NCBI GenBank assembly: GCA_029260755.1 | Contig: JAJDCQ010000027.1 | Span: 1-41,977, forward strand | DNA: 41,977 nt | Reading direction: 5' to 3' | Source of the DNA: Planctomycetota bacterium | GTDB lineage: Bacteria > Planctomycetota > J058 > JAJDCQ01 | Shown here: piece after piece, positions 7,485-15,300 of the stretch | Layout: each line of letters begins with the position of its first letter | How positions within the stretch are numbered: position 1 is the stretch's first letter | Made by a program: the position numbers and the translations under genes | The notes under the pieces: generated by a model | What the model was told of the DNA's origin: nothing | Seen by the model: only the letters and a program-made list of their open reading frames with translations | The model's database searches: none

Positions 7485-8078
7485 GTGTCGAAAGGCAAGA
7501 AGATCCTCATCGGCGTCGCCGGCTCGTTCGTCGTCCTCGCGGCCGCCGCGGCGATCGCGTTCGTCGTGATCATCAGCCTCGACCCCGATCCGAACGAGCT
7601 CGCGATCGGGGCCGCCGCGCCGTCCTCGACGGTGAAGCTGCTCGGCACCGACGGCCAGCCGTTCGCGCTCGACGCCGCGATCGGCGACCGCCTCCCCGTC
7701 CTCGTCTTCTACCGCGGCCACTGGTGACCGTTCTGCGTCGAGCAGCTGGTTCGGCTGCAGCAGAAGACCTCCGAGATCGACCAGGCCGGCGGCGCCCTCG
7801 TGGCGATCTCGGTCGACGAGCCGGCCGAGGCGGCCGGCATGCTCGAGCGCCAGAAGGAGGCGGGCCCGGCGCTCACGATCCCGGTCGCGTGTGACCCCTC
7901 GCGCGAGGCGGTGAAGGCGTTCGGCGTCTTCGACCACGCCCACGACATCGCCCTCCCCGCGACCCTCATCCTCGACCGCGAGGGCAAGGTCGCCTGGAAG
8001 TACATTGGCGAGACGGTGATGGACCGCCCCGAGGAGGACGCCCTCATCGCCACCCTGAAGAAGCTCTCGCAGGGTTAG
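7485..8078 (+). CDS. Membrane-anchored AhpC/TSA peroxiredoxin-like selenoprotein (UGA read as selenocysteine)
   Basis: 197 residues if the TGA at 7725-7727 is decoded. An N-terminal helix (ILIGVAGSFVVLAAAAAIAF) anchors a thioredoxin-fold domain outside the membrane. The frame reads LVFYRGHW, TGA, PFCVEQLVRL, exactly where homologues carry the YRGxWCPxC active site, so TGA replaces the first, peroxidatic Cys and the motif becomes UxxC (U81, C84). After the TGA the frame stays open and reads as normal peroxiredoxin (VAISVDEPAEA, LPATLILDREGKVAWKYIGE). A SECIS-like hairpin follows at 7732-7764. Start GTG 7485 with GGAGA upstream. An ordinary nonsense mutation is less likely given the codon position, the intact downstream frame and the hairpin. 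Expected role: thiol- or selenol-based peroxide reduction in the cell envelope. The next gene starts 11 nt downstream. Confidence 0.85.
7732..7764 (+). promoter_or_regulatory. Bacterial SECIS-like hairpin
   Basis: Lower stem 7732-7736 with 7760-7764 (TCTGC/GCAGA), an asymmetric internal loop, and upper stem 7742-7746 with 7754-7758 (GCAGC/GCTGC) capped by TGGTTCG. If the T and G close as a wobble pair, the apical loop is GGTTC, beginning with G as in SelB-dependent SECIS elements. The loop starts about 20 nt after the TGA, within the known bacterial range. Folding was judged by eye. Confidence 0.65.
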
Positions 8079-8089
8079 AGACCCCCAGC

Positions 8090-9880
8090 GTGCCCAGCCA
8101 CCTGGCGGCCCTCGAGAACTTCATCGCCGCCGACCCCGGCGGCCGGAACGTCCTCGGGCTCCTCCGACCCGGGCATCTGCGCCTCGCCGCGCAGTCGCTG
8201 CGCCACGCGCGGCGCGTGGCGATCACGAGCGGCTTCCACATCCTCGCCGCCGGCGCTTCGGAGACCGATGGGCCGCCGGGGGCGAAGGCGCTCGGCGACG
8301 CCCTCGCCGCGTGCGGCGTCGAGGTCGTCTACGTCACCGACGGCAGCGGCGCCCCGCTCTTCGAGGCGCTCGAGGCGCGGCCGCTGCACCTCGTCGAGAT
8401 CGCCGCCGACGCCCCCGACCGGCGCGCCCGCGCCGTCCGCGCCCTCGACGCGCTCGACGCGAGCCACCTCGTCGCGATCGAACGGGCGGGACGTTCCCGC
8501 GACGGCACCTACCGGAACATGCGCGGCGCCGACATCTCGGCCGCGACCTCGGCGATCGATGAGCTCTTCCTCGAGGCCGCCGACCGCGGCATCCCGACGG
8601 TCGGGATCGGCGACGGCGGCAACGAGATCGGGATGGGCGAGGTGCTCGCGCGGGTCATCCGCGACGTCGACCTCGGCGAGCGGATCGCATGCGTCGTCCC
8701 GACCGACCTCGTGATCGTGAGCGGAGTGAGCAACTGGGGCGCCTACGGGCTCGTCGGCGCCCTCTCGCTCCTCGAAGGCCGCGACCTCCTCCCGAGCGCG
8801 GCGGTCGCGGCCGAGCACGTCCAGGCCGCCGTCGCCGCCGGCGCCGTCGACGGCCCGAGCGGGCGGCCCGAGGCGCTCGTCGATGGCCTCCCCCTCGCGA
8901 GCAGCATCGCGGCGCTCGAGGGCATCCGCGCCCACGTTCGCGGCGGCACGCTTCGCCGCGCGGACCCCGACGTCGACCGCCGCCGCCGGATCGTCGTCCT
9001 CGGCGCCGGCGTCGCCGGGATGGCGGCGGCCCGGCTCCTGCGGCGCGAGGGCCACGAGGTCGCGATCTCCGACGCGGCCGACGTCGCCCTGCCGCCCGAC
9101 CTCGCCGATCTGCCCGACAACGAGACCGCCGGCCACGGCCGCGCCCTCATCGAGCGCGCCGACGTGATCATTCGCAGCCCCGGCGTCCCGATCGACGCCG
9201 AGCCGGTCGCCTGGGCGCGCGCCGCGGGAACGCCGGTCCTCGGTGAGGTCGAGGCGGCCTGGCAGCTCCGCGAGCCGCCGATCGTCGCGGTGACCGGCTC
9301 GATCGGCCGGGCGAGCACCGCCGACCTCATCGCGTCGGCGCTCGTCGCCGACGGCCGCGACGCCGTCCGCGGCGGCAACCGGGCGACGCCGCTGTCCGAC
9401 CTCGTCGCCGAGCCCGGTCACGGCGACCGCCTCCACGTCCTGACCCTGTCGAGCTACCAGCTCGAGGCATCGGTCACCCTGCGCCCGCGCGCCGCCGTCA
9501 TCCTCAACGCGGACGCCGCCGCGGCCGGCCCCGCGATCGCGCGCCACGGCGGGCTGGCCGAGTACGTCCGGAACCTCGGCCGCGTCTTCATGAACCAGCG
9601 GGCCGACGACGCCCTCGTCCTCCCGGCGGACGACCCCGCCCTCGAGCCGCTCGCGGCCCATCACCGCGGCCTCACCCTCCGCATCTCGACCTCGCGCCCG
9701 GTCGCCCGCGGCGCCTGGCTCGACGGTGGCGACGCGTTCATCGCCGTCTCGGGCGAGCCGCGCCGCCTCGGCCCGGTCGCCGATCGCCACCCCGAGAACG
9801 TCCTCGCGGCGCTCGCCGTCGCGGCCGCGCTCGGGGTCGAGATCGACGTGCTCATCGCCTGGCTCGCCGCGCCTCGCTGA
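8090..9880 (+). CDS. Fusion of D-glutamate-cyclase-like domain (DUF4392) with a truncated, degenerate MurD
   Basis: 596 residues. Residues 1-~290 match the DUF4392/D-glutamate cyclase family, with its hallmark GIGDGGNEIGMG; family members convert D-glutamate to 5-oxo-D-proline. From ~300 the protein becomes MurD-like: Rossmann start RRIVVLGAGVAGMAAARLL, then a central ATPase-type domain with LTLSSYQLE and DRHPENVLAALA. The MurD P-loop GTNGKTT has become GSIGRAS (403-409), the usual carbamylated-lysine region has no lysine, and the protein ends where the MurD C-terminal substrate domain should begin. Ligase activity is therefore unlikely; the half may bind UDP-MurNAc-Ala or regulate the cyclase. 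Start is GTG 8090, 11 nt after the selenoprotein stop, so they are probably cotranscribed. Confidence 0.8.
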   Translation: MPSHLAALENFIAADPGGRNVLGLLRPGHLRLAAQSLRHARRVAITSGFHILAAGASETDGPPGAKALGDALAACGVEVVYVTDGSGAPLFEALEARPLHLVEIAADAPDRRARAVRALDALDASHLVAIERAGRSRDGTYRNMRGADISAATSAIDELFLEAADRGIPTVGIGDGGNEIGMGEVLARVIRDVDLGERIACVVPTDLVIVSGVSNWGAYGLVGALSLLEGRDLLPSAAVAAEHVQAAVAAGAVDGPSGRPEALVDGLPLASSIAALEGIRAHVRGGTLRRADPDVDRRRRIVVLGAGVAGMAAARLLRREGHEVAISDAADVALPPDLADLPDNETAGHGRALIERADVIIRSPGVPIDAEPVAWARAAGTPVLGEVEAAWQLREPPIVAVTGSIGRASTADLIASALVADGRDAVRGGNRATPLSDLVAEPGHGDRLHVLTLSSYQLEASVTLRPRAAVILNADAAAAGPAIARHGGLAEYVRNLGRVFMNQRADDALVLPADDPALEPLAAHHRGLTLRISTSRPVARGAWLDGGDAFIAVSGEPRRLGPVADRHPENVLAALAVAAALGVEIDVLIAWLAAPR

Positions 9881-9967
9881 TCGGTTGGGCCTTGCGCCCC
9901 AGCCGGTTGGAGACTCGACGCGCCCTCCGCGCGCGCCGCGCGTCCCATTCCAATGGGTCTACAGCCA

Positions 9968-9996
9968 TTGATGGTCCCCCGCGGGCGGGCTAGGAT
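9968..9996 (+). promoter_or_regulatory. Probable sigma70-type promoter
   Basis: TTGATG (9968-9973), 17-nt spacer, TAGGAT (9991-9996), about 65 bp before the PQQ-propeller gene. Good match to the pattern seen at several genes in the window. Confidence 0.6.
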
Positions 9997-10060
9997 AGCC
10001 ATCCGTTAGGGAACCCTTCGTTCGCAGGTCGCTTCCCCTCCGCCTGGAGATCGAGCTCCG

Positions 10061-13000
10061 ATGCAGTCCCTCGCGCCCATCGTCCGCGCCGCCGTGCTCC
10101 TCGCGATCGCGACCGCCATCGCCCTCTGCGCGGGCGGATCCGCGGCCGTCCACGCCGACGACCAGAACCTCGCCTTCGTCCAGGAGAACGACCGAATAGG
10201 CGGCCTCCTCGACAAGGCCGACGACCTCGCCCGCGCCGGCGACTGGCAGAGCGCCGTCGAACGGCTGATGGAGGCCGAGGAGCTGCTCGCGACCGGCGGC
10301 GCGAGCACCGACCCGACGGTGCGCTTCGTCCACCCGAGCGGGATCGACGGGGTCTTCGTCGGCGTCGAGGAGGCGATCGCGCGCCGGCTCGCCCGCCTCC
10401 CCGCCGAGGCGATCGCTCACTACCGGAGCACGGTCGACCCGCGTGCCGCCGACCTCCTCGCGCGCGCCGCCGAGGGCGAGGACGCCTCCGCCTTCGACGA
10501 GGTCCACGCCACCTACCCGCTCAGCGCGCCCGGCATCACCGCGCTCGAGCGCGTCGCCCTCGCCGCCTTCGAGGCCGGCGACCTCGACCGGGTCGACCGC
10601 GCCCTCGGACGTCTCGAGCGTCTCCCGGCCACCCTCACCGACGGCACCGACGTCGACGTCGACCGGATCGCGGTGCGCCGCTTCGTCGCGAACCTCGTCC
10701 GGGGCGACCTCGACGCCGCCCGCGCCGTCGCGCGTCAGCTCGAGGCCGACGGCGCCGCGCCGATGATCCGCCTCGGCAAGGGCGAGGCGCGCACGCCGTC
10801 GCAGTGGCTCGCCGGCCGGACGACCGCGGCCGCTCCCGGGGCGCGCTCGTTCACCGTCGCCCGCAAGCTCCGCTCGGTCCTCGGCCACACCGTCGAGCTC
10901 GACGTCACCCTGGCGACCCGCTACGCCTCGAGCGGGCTCGCCCGACCCCTGCCGAGCCTGCCGGCCTTCGTCAGCGACCAGGCCTACATCGCCGACAACA
11001 AGTCGCTCTCGCTGATCGACCTCGCCTCGGGCCAGATCGCCTGGACCGTCGACCGGAGCCTCGAGACGAGCCAGCCGACGCGGCTCTTCGATGTCCTCGC
11101 GCGGCCGGCGATCGTCGGCGACCTCGTCGTCTTCTCCGTCGACCTCGGCGTCCCGCCCGAGCGCATCGTGGCGGCGCCGGTCGAGGGCGAGGAGGACGCC
11201 GAGGAGGAGTTCGTCCTCAACCCGCGCGCGAACCACCGCCTCGTCGCGGTCGAGCGCGACGGCGGCAAGGTCGTCTGGGACACCGGTGAGGACGAGGAAG
11301 GCGGCGCCGCGCTCGCCCGCGAGGCGATCGCCCTGTCGGCGCCGCTCGTGATCGGCGACCGCGTCTTCGTGACGGCGACCGTGTCGAAGAGCGACCTCCA
11401 GAGTCATCTGGTCGCGTTCGACCTGCGGACGGGCAAGATCGCCTTCCGGACGTTCCTCTGCTCGACCTCGCCGGACAACTACCTCCGGATCGCGGCGACG
11501 GCCTCGCCGCCGGTCCAGGCGGGCGGCCTGATCCTGTGCCAGACGAACCTCGGGCTGGTCGCCGCGATCGACCCCGATGACGGTCACTTCGTCTGGGCGA
11601 ACCGCTACCGCGTCTACCCGCGGCGGGCGCAGTCGGACTACATCGAGGCGGGCCGACGGTTCGCGCTGACCGAGCCGGTCGTCGACGGCGACGCGGCGTA
11701 CGTCGGACCGCGCGACGCGAACTGGCTCTACGCGCTCGACACGGCGACGGGCGAGGTGCGGTGGCGCTTCCCCCGCGACGGCGCCCGACGCGTCCTCGGC
11801 ACCCACGGCGACGACCTCATCGTCGCCGGCGACCGCGTCCTGTCGATCGACCGGCGCAGCGGCGCCCTGCGCTCGCGGAGCCCCGAGCTCGGCGAGGGCG
11901 GGATCGCGGCGAGCGGCGTGATCGTCGGCGACCGCATCCTCGTTCCCACGGCGACCGGGATCGTCGAGGTCGACGCCCGGACGCTCGCGATCGGCGGGCG
12001 CTACTGGTTCGAGGATCCAGGCGCCGAGCTCGGCCACCTCGCGGTCGTCGAGGGCCAGGGGCGCAGCCCGCGGCTCGTCTCGGTCGCGGCGGGACGGCTC
12101 CACGTCTACGAGGACGCGGCGTCGGTCGACGCGGCCGGCGGCCCGTTCGCCGATCTGCGGCTCGGCGAGGTCGGCGTCCGGCGCGGCAACCACAAGAGCG
12201 CCGTGGGGCGCCTCGAGAAGGCGCTCGTCGGCGGACAGCTCGGGCCGGCCCAGGCCGACCGCGCCCACCGCCTCATCGTGGAGGCCAGCCTCCGGGCCGC
12301 CGAGCAGACCGGCGTCGGCGGCGAGCTCGCCGAGCTCGGCTGGGCCTGCAAGCGCGTCTTCGCGAACCGGCCGAGCCCGGCCGAGCACGTGCGCGCCCGG
12401 CAGCTCTTCGGCGAGGCGCTCGTGGCGGCCGGCGACGGCGTCGATGCCGCGCGGCAGTTCCAGGCGATCCTCGACGACGCGCGCCTGCGCGGCGAGTTCA
12501 TCGCGCTCCCGACCGGCGCGGTCGTCCGGGCGAGCGCCTACGCGCGCGGTCGCCTGACGACGGTGATCGCCGACTTCGGTCGCGAGGCCTACGCCGAGCA
12601 GGACCGCGCCGCGTCCGAGCTCGTCCAGGACGCGCTCCGGACCGGCACCAAGACGAGCCTCGAGGAGCTGCTGCGGCGGTTCCCGGTCAGCGTGAACGCG
12701 CCGCGCGCGCGCCTGTTGCTCGCGCAGCACTACGAGGAGAAGGGGCTGGTCAGCGCGGCGACGCCGCTCCTGGAGGACTACCTCGCCGACGACGCCCCCG
12801 AGCTCGGTGAAGAGGCGGCGGGCGTCCTCGTCCGCCTGGTCGAGGCCTACGAGGCGATGCGGCGGATGCGCGCCGCGCGGCGGGTGCTCGACGAGCTCCT
12901 CGAGCGGTTCCCCGACTCGCGGGTGACCCACGGCGAGGGCGACATCACCGTCGTCGACTACGTCCGCGCGAAGCTCGGCCGCGCCGAGTACATGCACGCC

Positions 13001-15232
13001 GACGGCGACTCGATCAGCTCGATCCAGCTCCCGCTCGACCGGCTGTGGCGGACGAGCACCGATCTCCTCGGGACCGACTCCGAGGTCGTCGTCCCGCTCC
13101 GCCGCTCGGAGCGCGAGCGGACGCTGCTGATCCGGCGCGGGATGGACCTCGAGGCGCGCGACCTGGCGAGCGGCACGTTCCTGTGGCAGCGGGCGAAGGT
13201 CGGCCGGGTGGGCCGGCGCCGCGCCCCGGGCTACGCGGCGGGACGCCTCTTCCTGCCCGAGCGCCGCAAGGTCGCCGCGATCGACTCGCTCGCCGGGACG
13301 ATCGACTTCGCGATCGAGCTCGCCCCCGAGGCGGCGCCGGACGACGAGGACGGCAACGACGAGGGCGACGTCGACCCGGCCGTGCCGTTCGGCCCGGGCC
13401 CGCGCGTCGGCCCCGATCCGGTCCACGCGGTCGGCTACTCGGAGGACCACGTCGTCGTCCTGACCGGCTGGAACGAGCTCCGCGGCTACGACGCCAGCAA
13501 CGGCGAGGAGCTGTGGCGGCGGCCGTTCGCGGCTCGCCTCTCGGGCGACGTGATGGTGCGCGGCGACCGCGCCGTCGTCGCGACGCGGCAGCCCGCCCGC
13601 GTGATCGGCGTCGACCTGGCGACCGGCGAGGTCGCCTATACGACCGACTTCGGCGAGCAGGACCTCACCAGCACGCCGGTCGAGGATGCGAACGGGACGA
13701 TCTACCTCGTCATCGCCGGGCGCGTCGTCGTCGCGGTCGAGGGCGCCAACGGCGAGAAGCGGTGGGAGCGCGAGCTGCCCTACTTCGTCCGCGACGTCCG
13801 CACCGTGCCCGGCGGCGACTCGGTCGTCGCCGTCGGCCCGAGCGTTCCCGGTCAGCCGCCCTTCGTCGTCCTCCGGACCGAGGACGGGCGGCCGTTCTGG
13901 GAGGGCGAGGCGCCCGCGACCGGCCGGGTCGAGCGGGTCTTCGTCGGCCCCGAGCGCCTCTACGCCCTCCAGTCGCTCGGCACCAACTTCACCCTCCACG
14001 CCCACGAGCTCCGCACCGGGAAGCTCCTGTGGAAGTGGCAGGCGCCGAACGGGCAGGCGGCCCTCGACCTGTTCGAGACGCCCGACCACCTCCTCCTCCC
14101 GCGGACGGATGCGGACGGGAGCGCGGCGGTCTGCATCGTCGAGAAGCGGGGCGGCGGGCTCGAGAACGTCCTCAAGGTGCCCGGACGGCGGCTCCACAGC
14201 GCGAGCGTCGTCGGCGGCGTCTTCGTCCTGCTGACCGACCGCGGCGACTTCGGCCTCGGCAAGGTCGACAAGGACCGCACCTGGGCGGAGGTCGTCGACC
14301 TCGCCGCGCAGCTCGAGGCGACCCCCGACGACGCCGAGCTCCGGGCGCGGCTCGCCGACCGCTACTTCAAGCTCGGTGAGATCGACCGGGCGGTCGGAAC
14401 GCTCGACGACGGGATCCTGTCGGAGCAGATCGGTCTCCGCGACTACGGGATGCTCTACGGCCAGCTCGCCGGGATGAAGGAGGAGCAGGCCGAGAACGAG
14501 ATGATGAGCCTCGAGGTGCCGCGCCTGGCGCGCCCGCCCGAGATCGACGGCGAGCTGAACGACGAGTGGGTTCGCTGGAGCCACGTCGACCTCCACGGTC
14601 CGACGCGGGTCGCCCTGATCCAGCGGGACCGCGGCGAGGAGACGGCCGTCTGGCGCGGCGATGAGGATCTCTCGGGCCGCGTCTTCTTCGGCTACGACGA
14701 GCGCGCCCTCTACTTCGCCGTCGACATCCGCGACATGAACCTCCGGCCCTACGACAGCGAGGCCGACACCTGGGTCGGCGACTGCCTCCTGATCGCGCTC
14801 GACCCGCGCAACGACGGCGGCTACTGGTTCGCGCGCGACGACACCCTCCTCTCGCTCGCCCTGACTCTTCCGCGCAAGAAGAAGAAGGACGAGGACGAGG
14901 AAGGCGAGGGCGAGGACGAGAACAAGCCCAAGGGCAAGTACTTCGTGAAGCGGAAGGACGACGGCACCGGCGCGATCTACGAGGCCGAGATCCCGTGGAG
15001 CGTCCTGGCGAGCAACGGGGCGAAGGTGCCGCCGCCCGCCCGCCTGAGCGGCTTCACCTTCGGCTTCAACCTCGTCGTGACCGACGACGACGGCGACCGG
15101 GACGGCCAGGGCGTCGAGCGGGGCGCGACGAAGTACCTCGCGATCACGCCCGGGATCCTCCTCCACAAGCGGAAGGACCGCCTGTGGCAGGGCTTCATCC
15201 CCGAGCACTTCCCGCGGATCACGCTGAAGTAG
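10061..15232 (+). CDS. Giant exported PQQ-type beta-propeller protein with helical repeats and C-terminal CBM9-like domain
   Basis: 1723 residues. Signal peptide at 1-33 (hydrophobic run ending HADD). After a helical N-terminal part there are PQQ-like propeller blades in two blocks, about 300-680 and 1010-1400, marked by repeats such as LVAFDLRTGKIAFRTF, LYALDTATGEVRWRF, LRGYDASNGEELWRRPF and VIGVDLATGEVAYTT. Between them is a TPR-like helical region (AVGRLEKALVGGQLGPAQA, ARLLLAQHYEEKGLVSAATP). From about 1485 a CBM9-like domain starts (PPEIDGELNDEWVRW, DERALYFAVDIRD, YEAEIPWSVL), containing a Lys/Glu-rich low-complexity insert. None of the PQQ-enzyme catalytic residues was identified, so a binding or scaffold role in the periplasm is more likely than a dehydrogenase. 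It is followed 68 nt later by the kinase gene. Confidence 0.8.
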   Translation: MQSLAPIVRAAVLLAIATAIALCAGGSAAVHADDQNLAFVQENDRIGGLLDKADDLARAGDWQSAVERLMEAEELLATGGASTDPTVRFVHPSGIDGVFVGVEEAIARRLARLPAEAIAHYRSTVDPRAADLLARAAEGEDASAFDEVHATYPLSAPGITALERVALAAFEAGDLDRVDRALGRLERLPATLTDGTDVDVDRIAVRRFVANLVRGDLDAARAVARQLEADGAAPMIRLGKGEARTPSQWLAGRTTAAAPGARSFTVARKLRSVLGHTVELDVTLATRYASSGLARPLPSLPAFVSDQAYIADNKSLSLIDLASGQIAWTVDRSLETSQPTRLFDVLARPAIVGDLVVFSVDLGVPPERIVAAPVEGEEDAEEEFVLNPRANHRLVAVERDGGKVVWDTGEDEEGGAALAREAIALSAPLVIGDRVFVTATVSKSDLQSHLVAFDLRTGKIAFRTFLCSTSPDNYLRIAATASPPVQAGGLILCQTNLGLVAAIDPDDGHFVWANRYRVYPRRAQSDYIEAGRRFALTEPVVDGDAAYVGPRDANWLYALDTATGEVRWRFPRDGARRVLGTHGDDLIVAGDRVLSIDRRSGALRSRSPELGEGGIAASGVIVGDRILVPTATGIVEVDARTLAIGGRYWFEDPGAELGHLAVVEGQGRSPRLVSVAAGRLHVYEDAASVDAAGGPFADLRLGEVGVRRGNHKSAVGRLEKALVGGQLGPAQADRAHRLIVEASLRAAEQTGVGGELAELGWACKRVFANRPSPAEHVRARQLFGEALVAAGDGVDAARQFQAILDDARLRGEFIALPTGAVVRASAYARGRLTTVIADFGREAYAEQDRAASELVQDALRTGTKTSLEELLRRFPVSVNAPRARLLLAQHYEEKGLVSAATPLLEDYLADDAPELGEEAAGVLVRLVEAYEAMRRMRAARRVLDELLERFPDSRVTHGEGDITVVDYVRAKLGRAEYMHADGDSISSIQLPLDRLWRTSTDLLGTDSEVVVPLRRSERERTLLIRRGMDLEARDLASGTFLWQRAKVGRVGRRRAPGYAAGRLFLPERRKVAAIDSLAGTIDFAIELAPEAAPDDEDGNDEGDVDPAVPFGPGPRVGPDPVHAVGYSEDHVVVLTGWNELRGYDASNGEELWRRPFAARLSGDVMVRGDRAVVATRQPARVIGVDLATGEVAYTTDFGEQDLTSTPVEDANGTIYLVIAGRVVVAVEGANGEKRWERELPYFVRDVRTVPGGDSVVAVGPSVPGQPPFVVLRTEDGRPFWEGEAPATGRVERVFVGPERLYALQSLGTNFTLHAHELRTGKLLWKWQAPNGQAALDLFETPDHLLLPRTDADGSAAVCIVEKRGGGLENVLKVPGRRLHSASVVGGVFVLLTDRGDFGLGKVDKDRTWAEVVDLAAQLEATPDDAELRARLADRYFKLGEIDRAVGTLDDGILSEQIGLRDYGMLYGQLAGMKEEQAENEMMSLEVPRLARPPEIDGELNDEWVRWSHVDLHGPTRVALIQRDRGEETAVWRGDEDLSGRVFFGYDERALYFAVDIRDMNLRPYDSEADTWVGDCLLIALDPRNDGGYWFARDDTLLSLALTLPRKKKKDEDEEGEGEDENKPKGKYFVKRKDDGTGAIYEAEIPWSVLASNGAKVPPPARLSGFTFGFNLVVTDDDGDRDGQGVERGATKYLAITPGILLHKRKDRLWQGFIPEHFPRITLK

Positions 15233-15300
15233 ATCCGGAGCTCGGCGGATCGCCTCGGCGACTGATCCCGACGAGGCGAGGGCCGCCCGGGAATGACTCC

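Noticed and set aside
7725..7727. TGA read as a real stop or a pseudogene mutation
   Set aside because: It falls exactly on the active-site Cys codon, the frame continues with conserved peroxiredoxin sequence, and a SECIS-like hairpin follows. Decoding as Sec is the simpler reading.
9944..9957. Hairpin CCCATTCCAATGGG as a terminator for the MurD fusion gene
   Set aside because: Only 6 bp with a 2-nt loop and no T-tract; at most a weak palindromic site.
9959..15208. 1749-residue open frame on the minus strand
   Set aside because: Exactly antisense to the PQQ-propeller gene, with Arg/Asp/Glu/Val low-complexity composition from mirrored GC-rich codons and no domain or ribosome site. The plus-strand protein has a signal peptide and propeller repeats.
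14995..15300. Upstream extension of the kinase at 15301
   Set aside because: Overlaps the 3' end of the PQQ gene in another frame with Arg/Pro-rich content; the kinase domain starts properly at ATG 15301.
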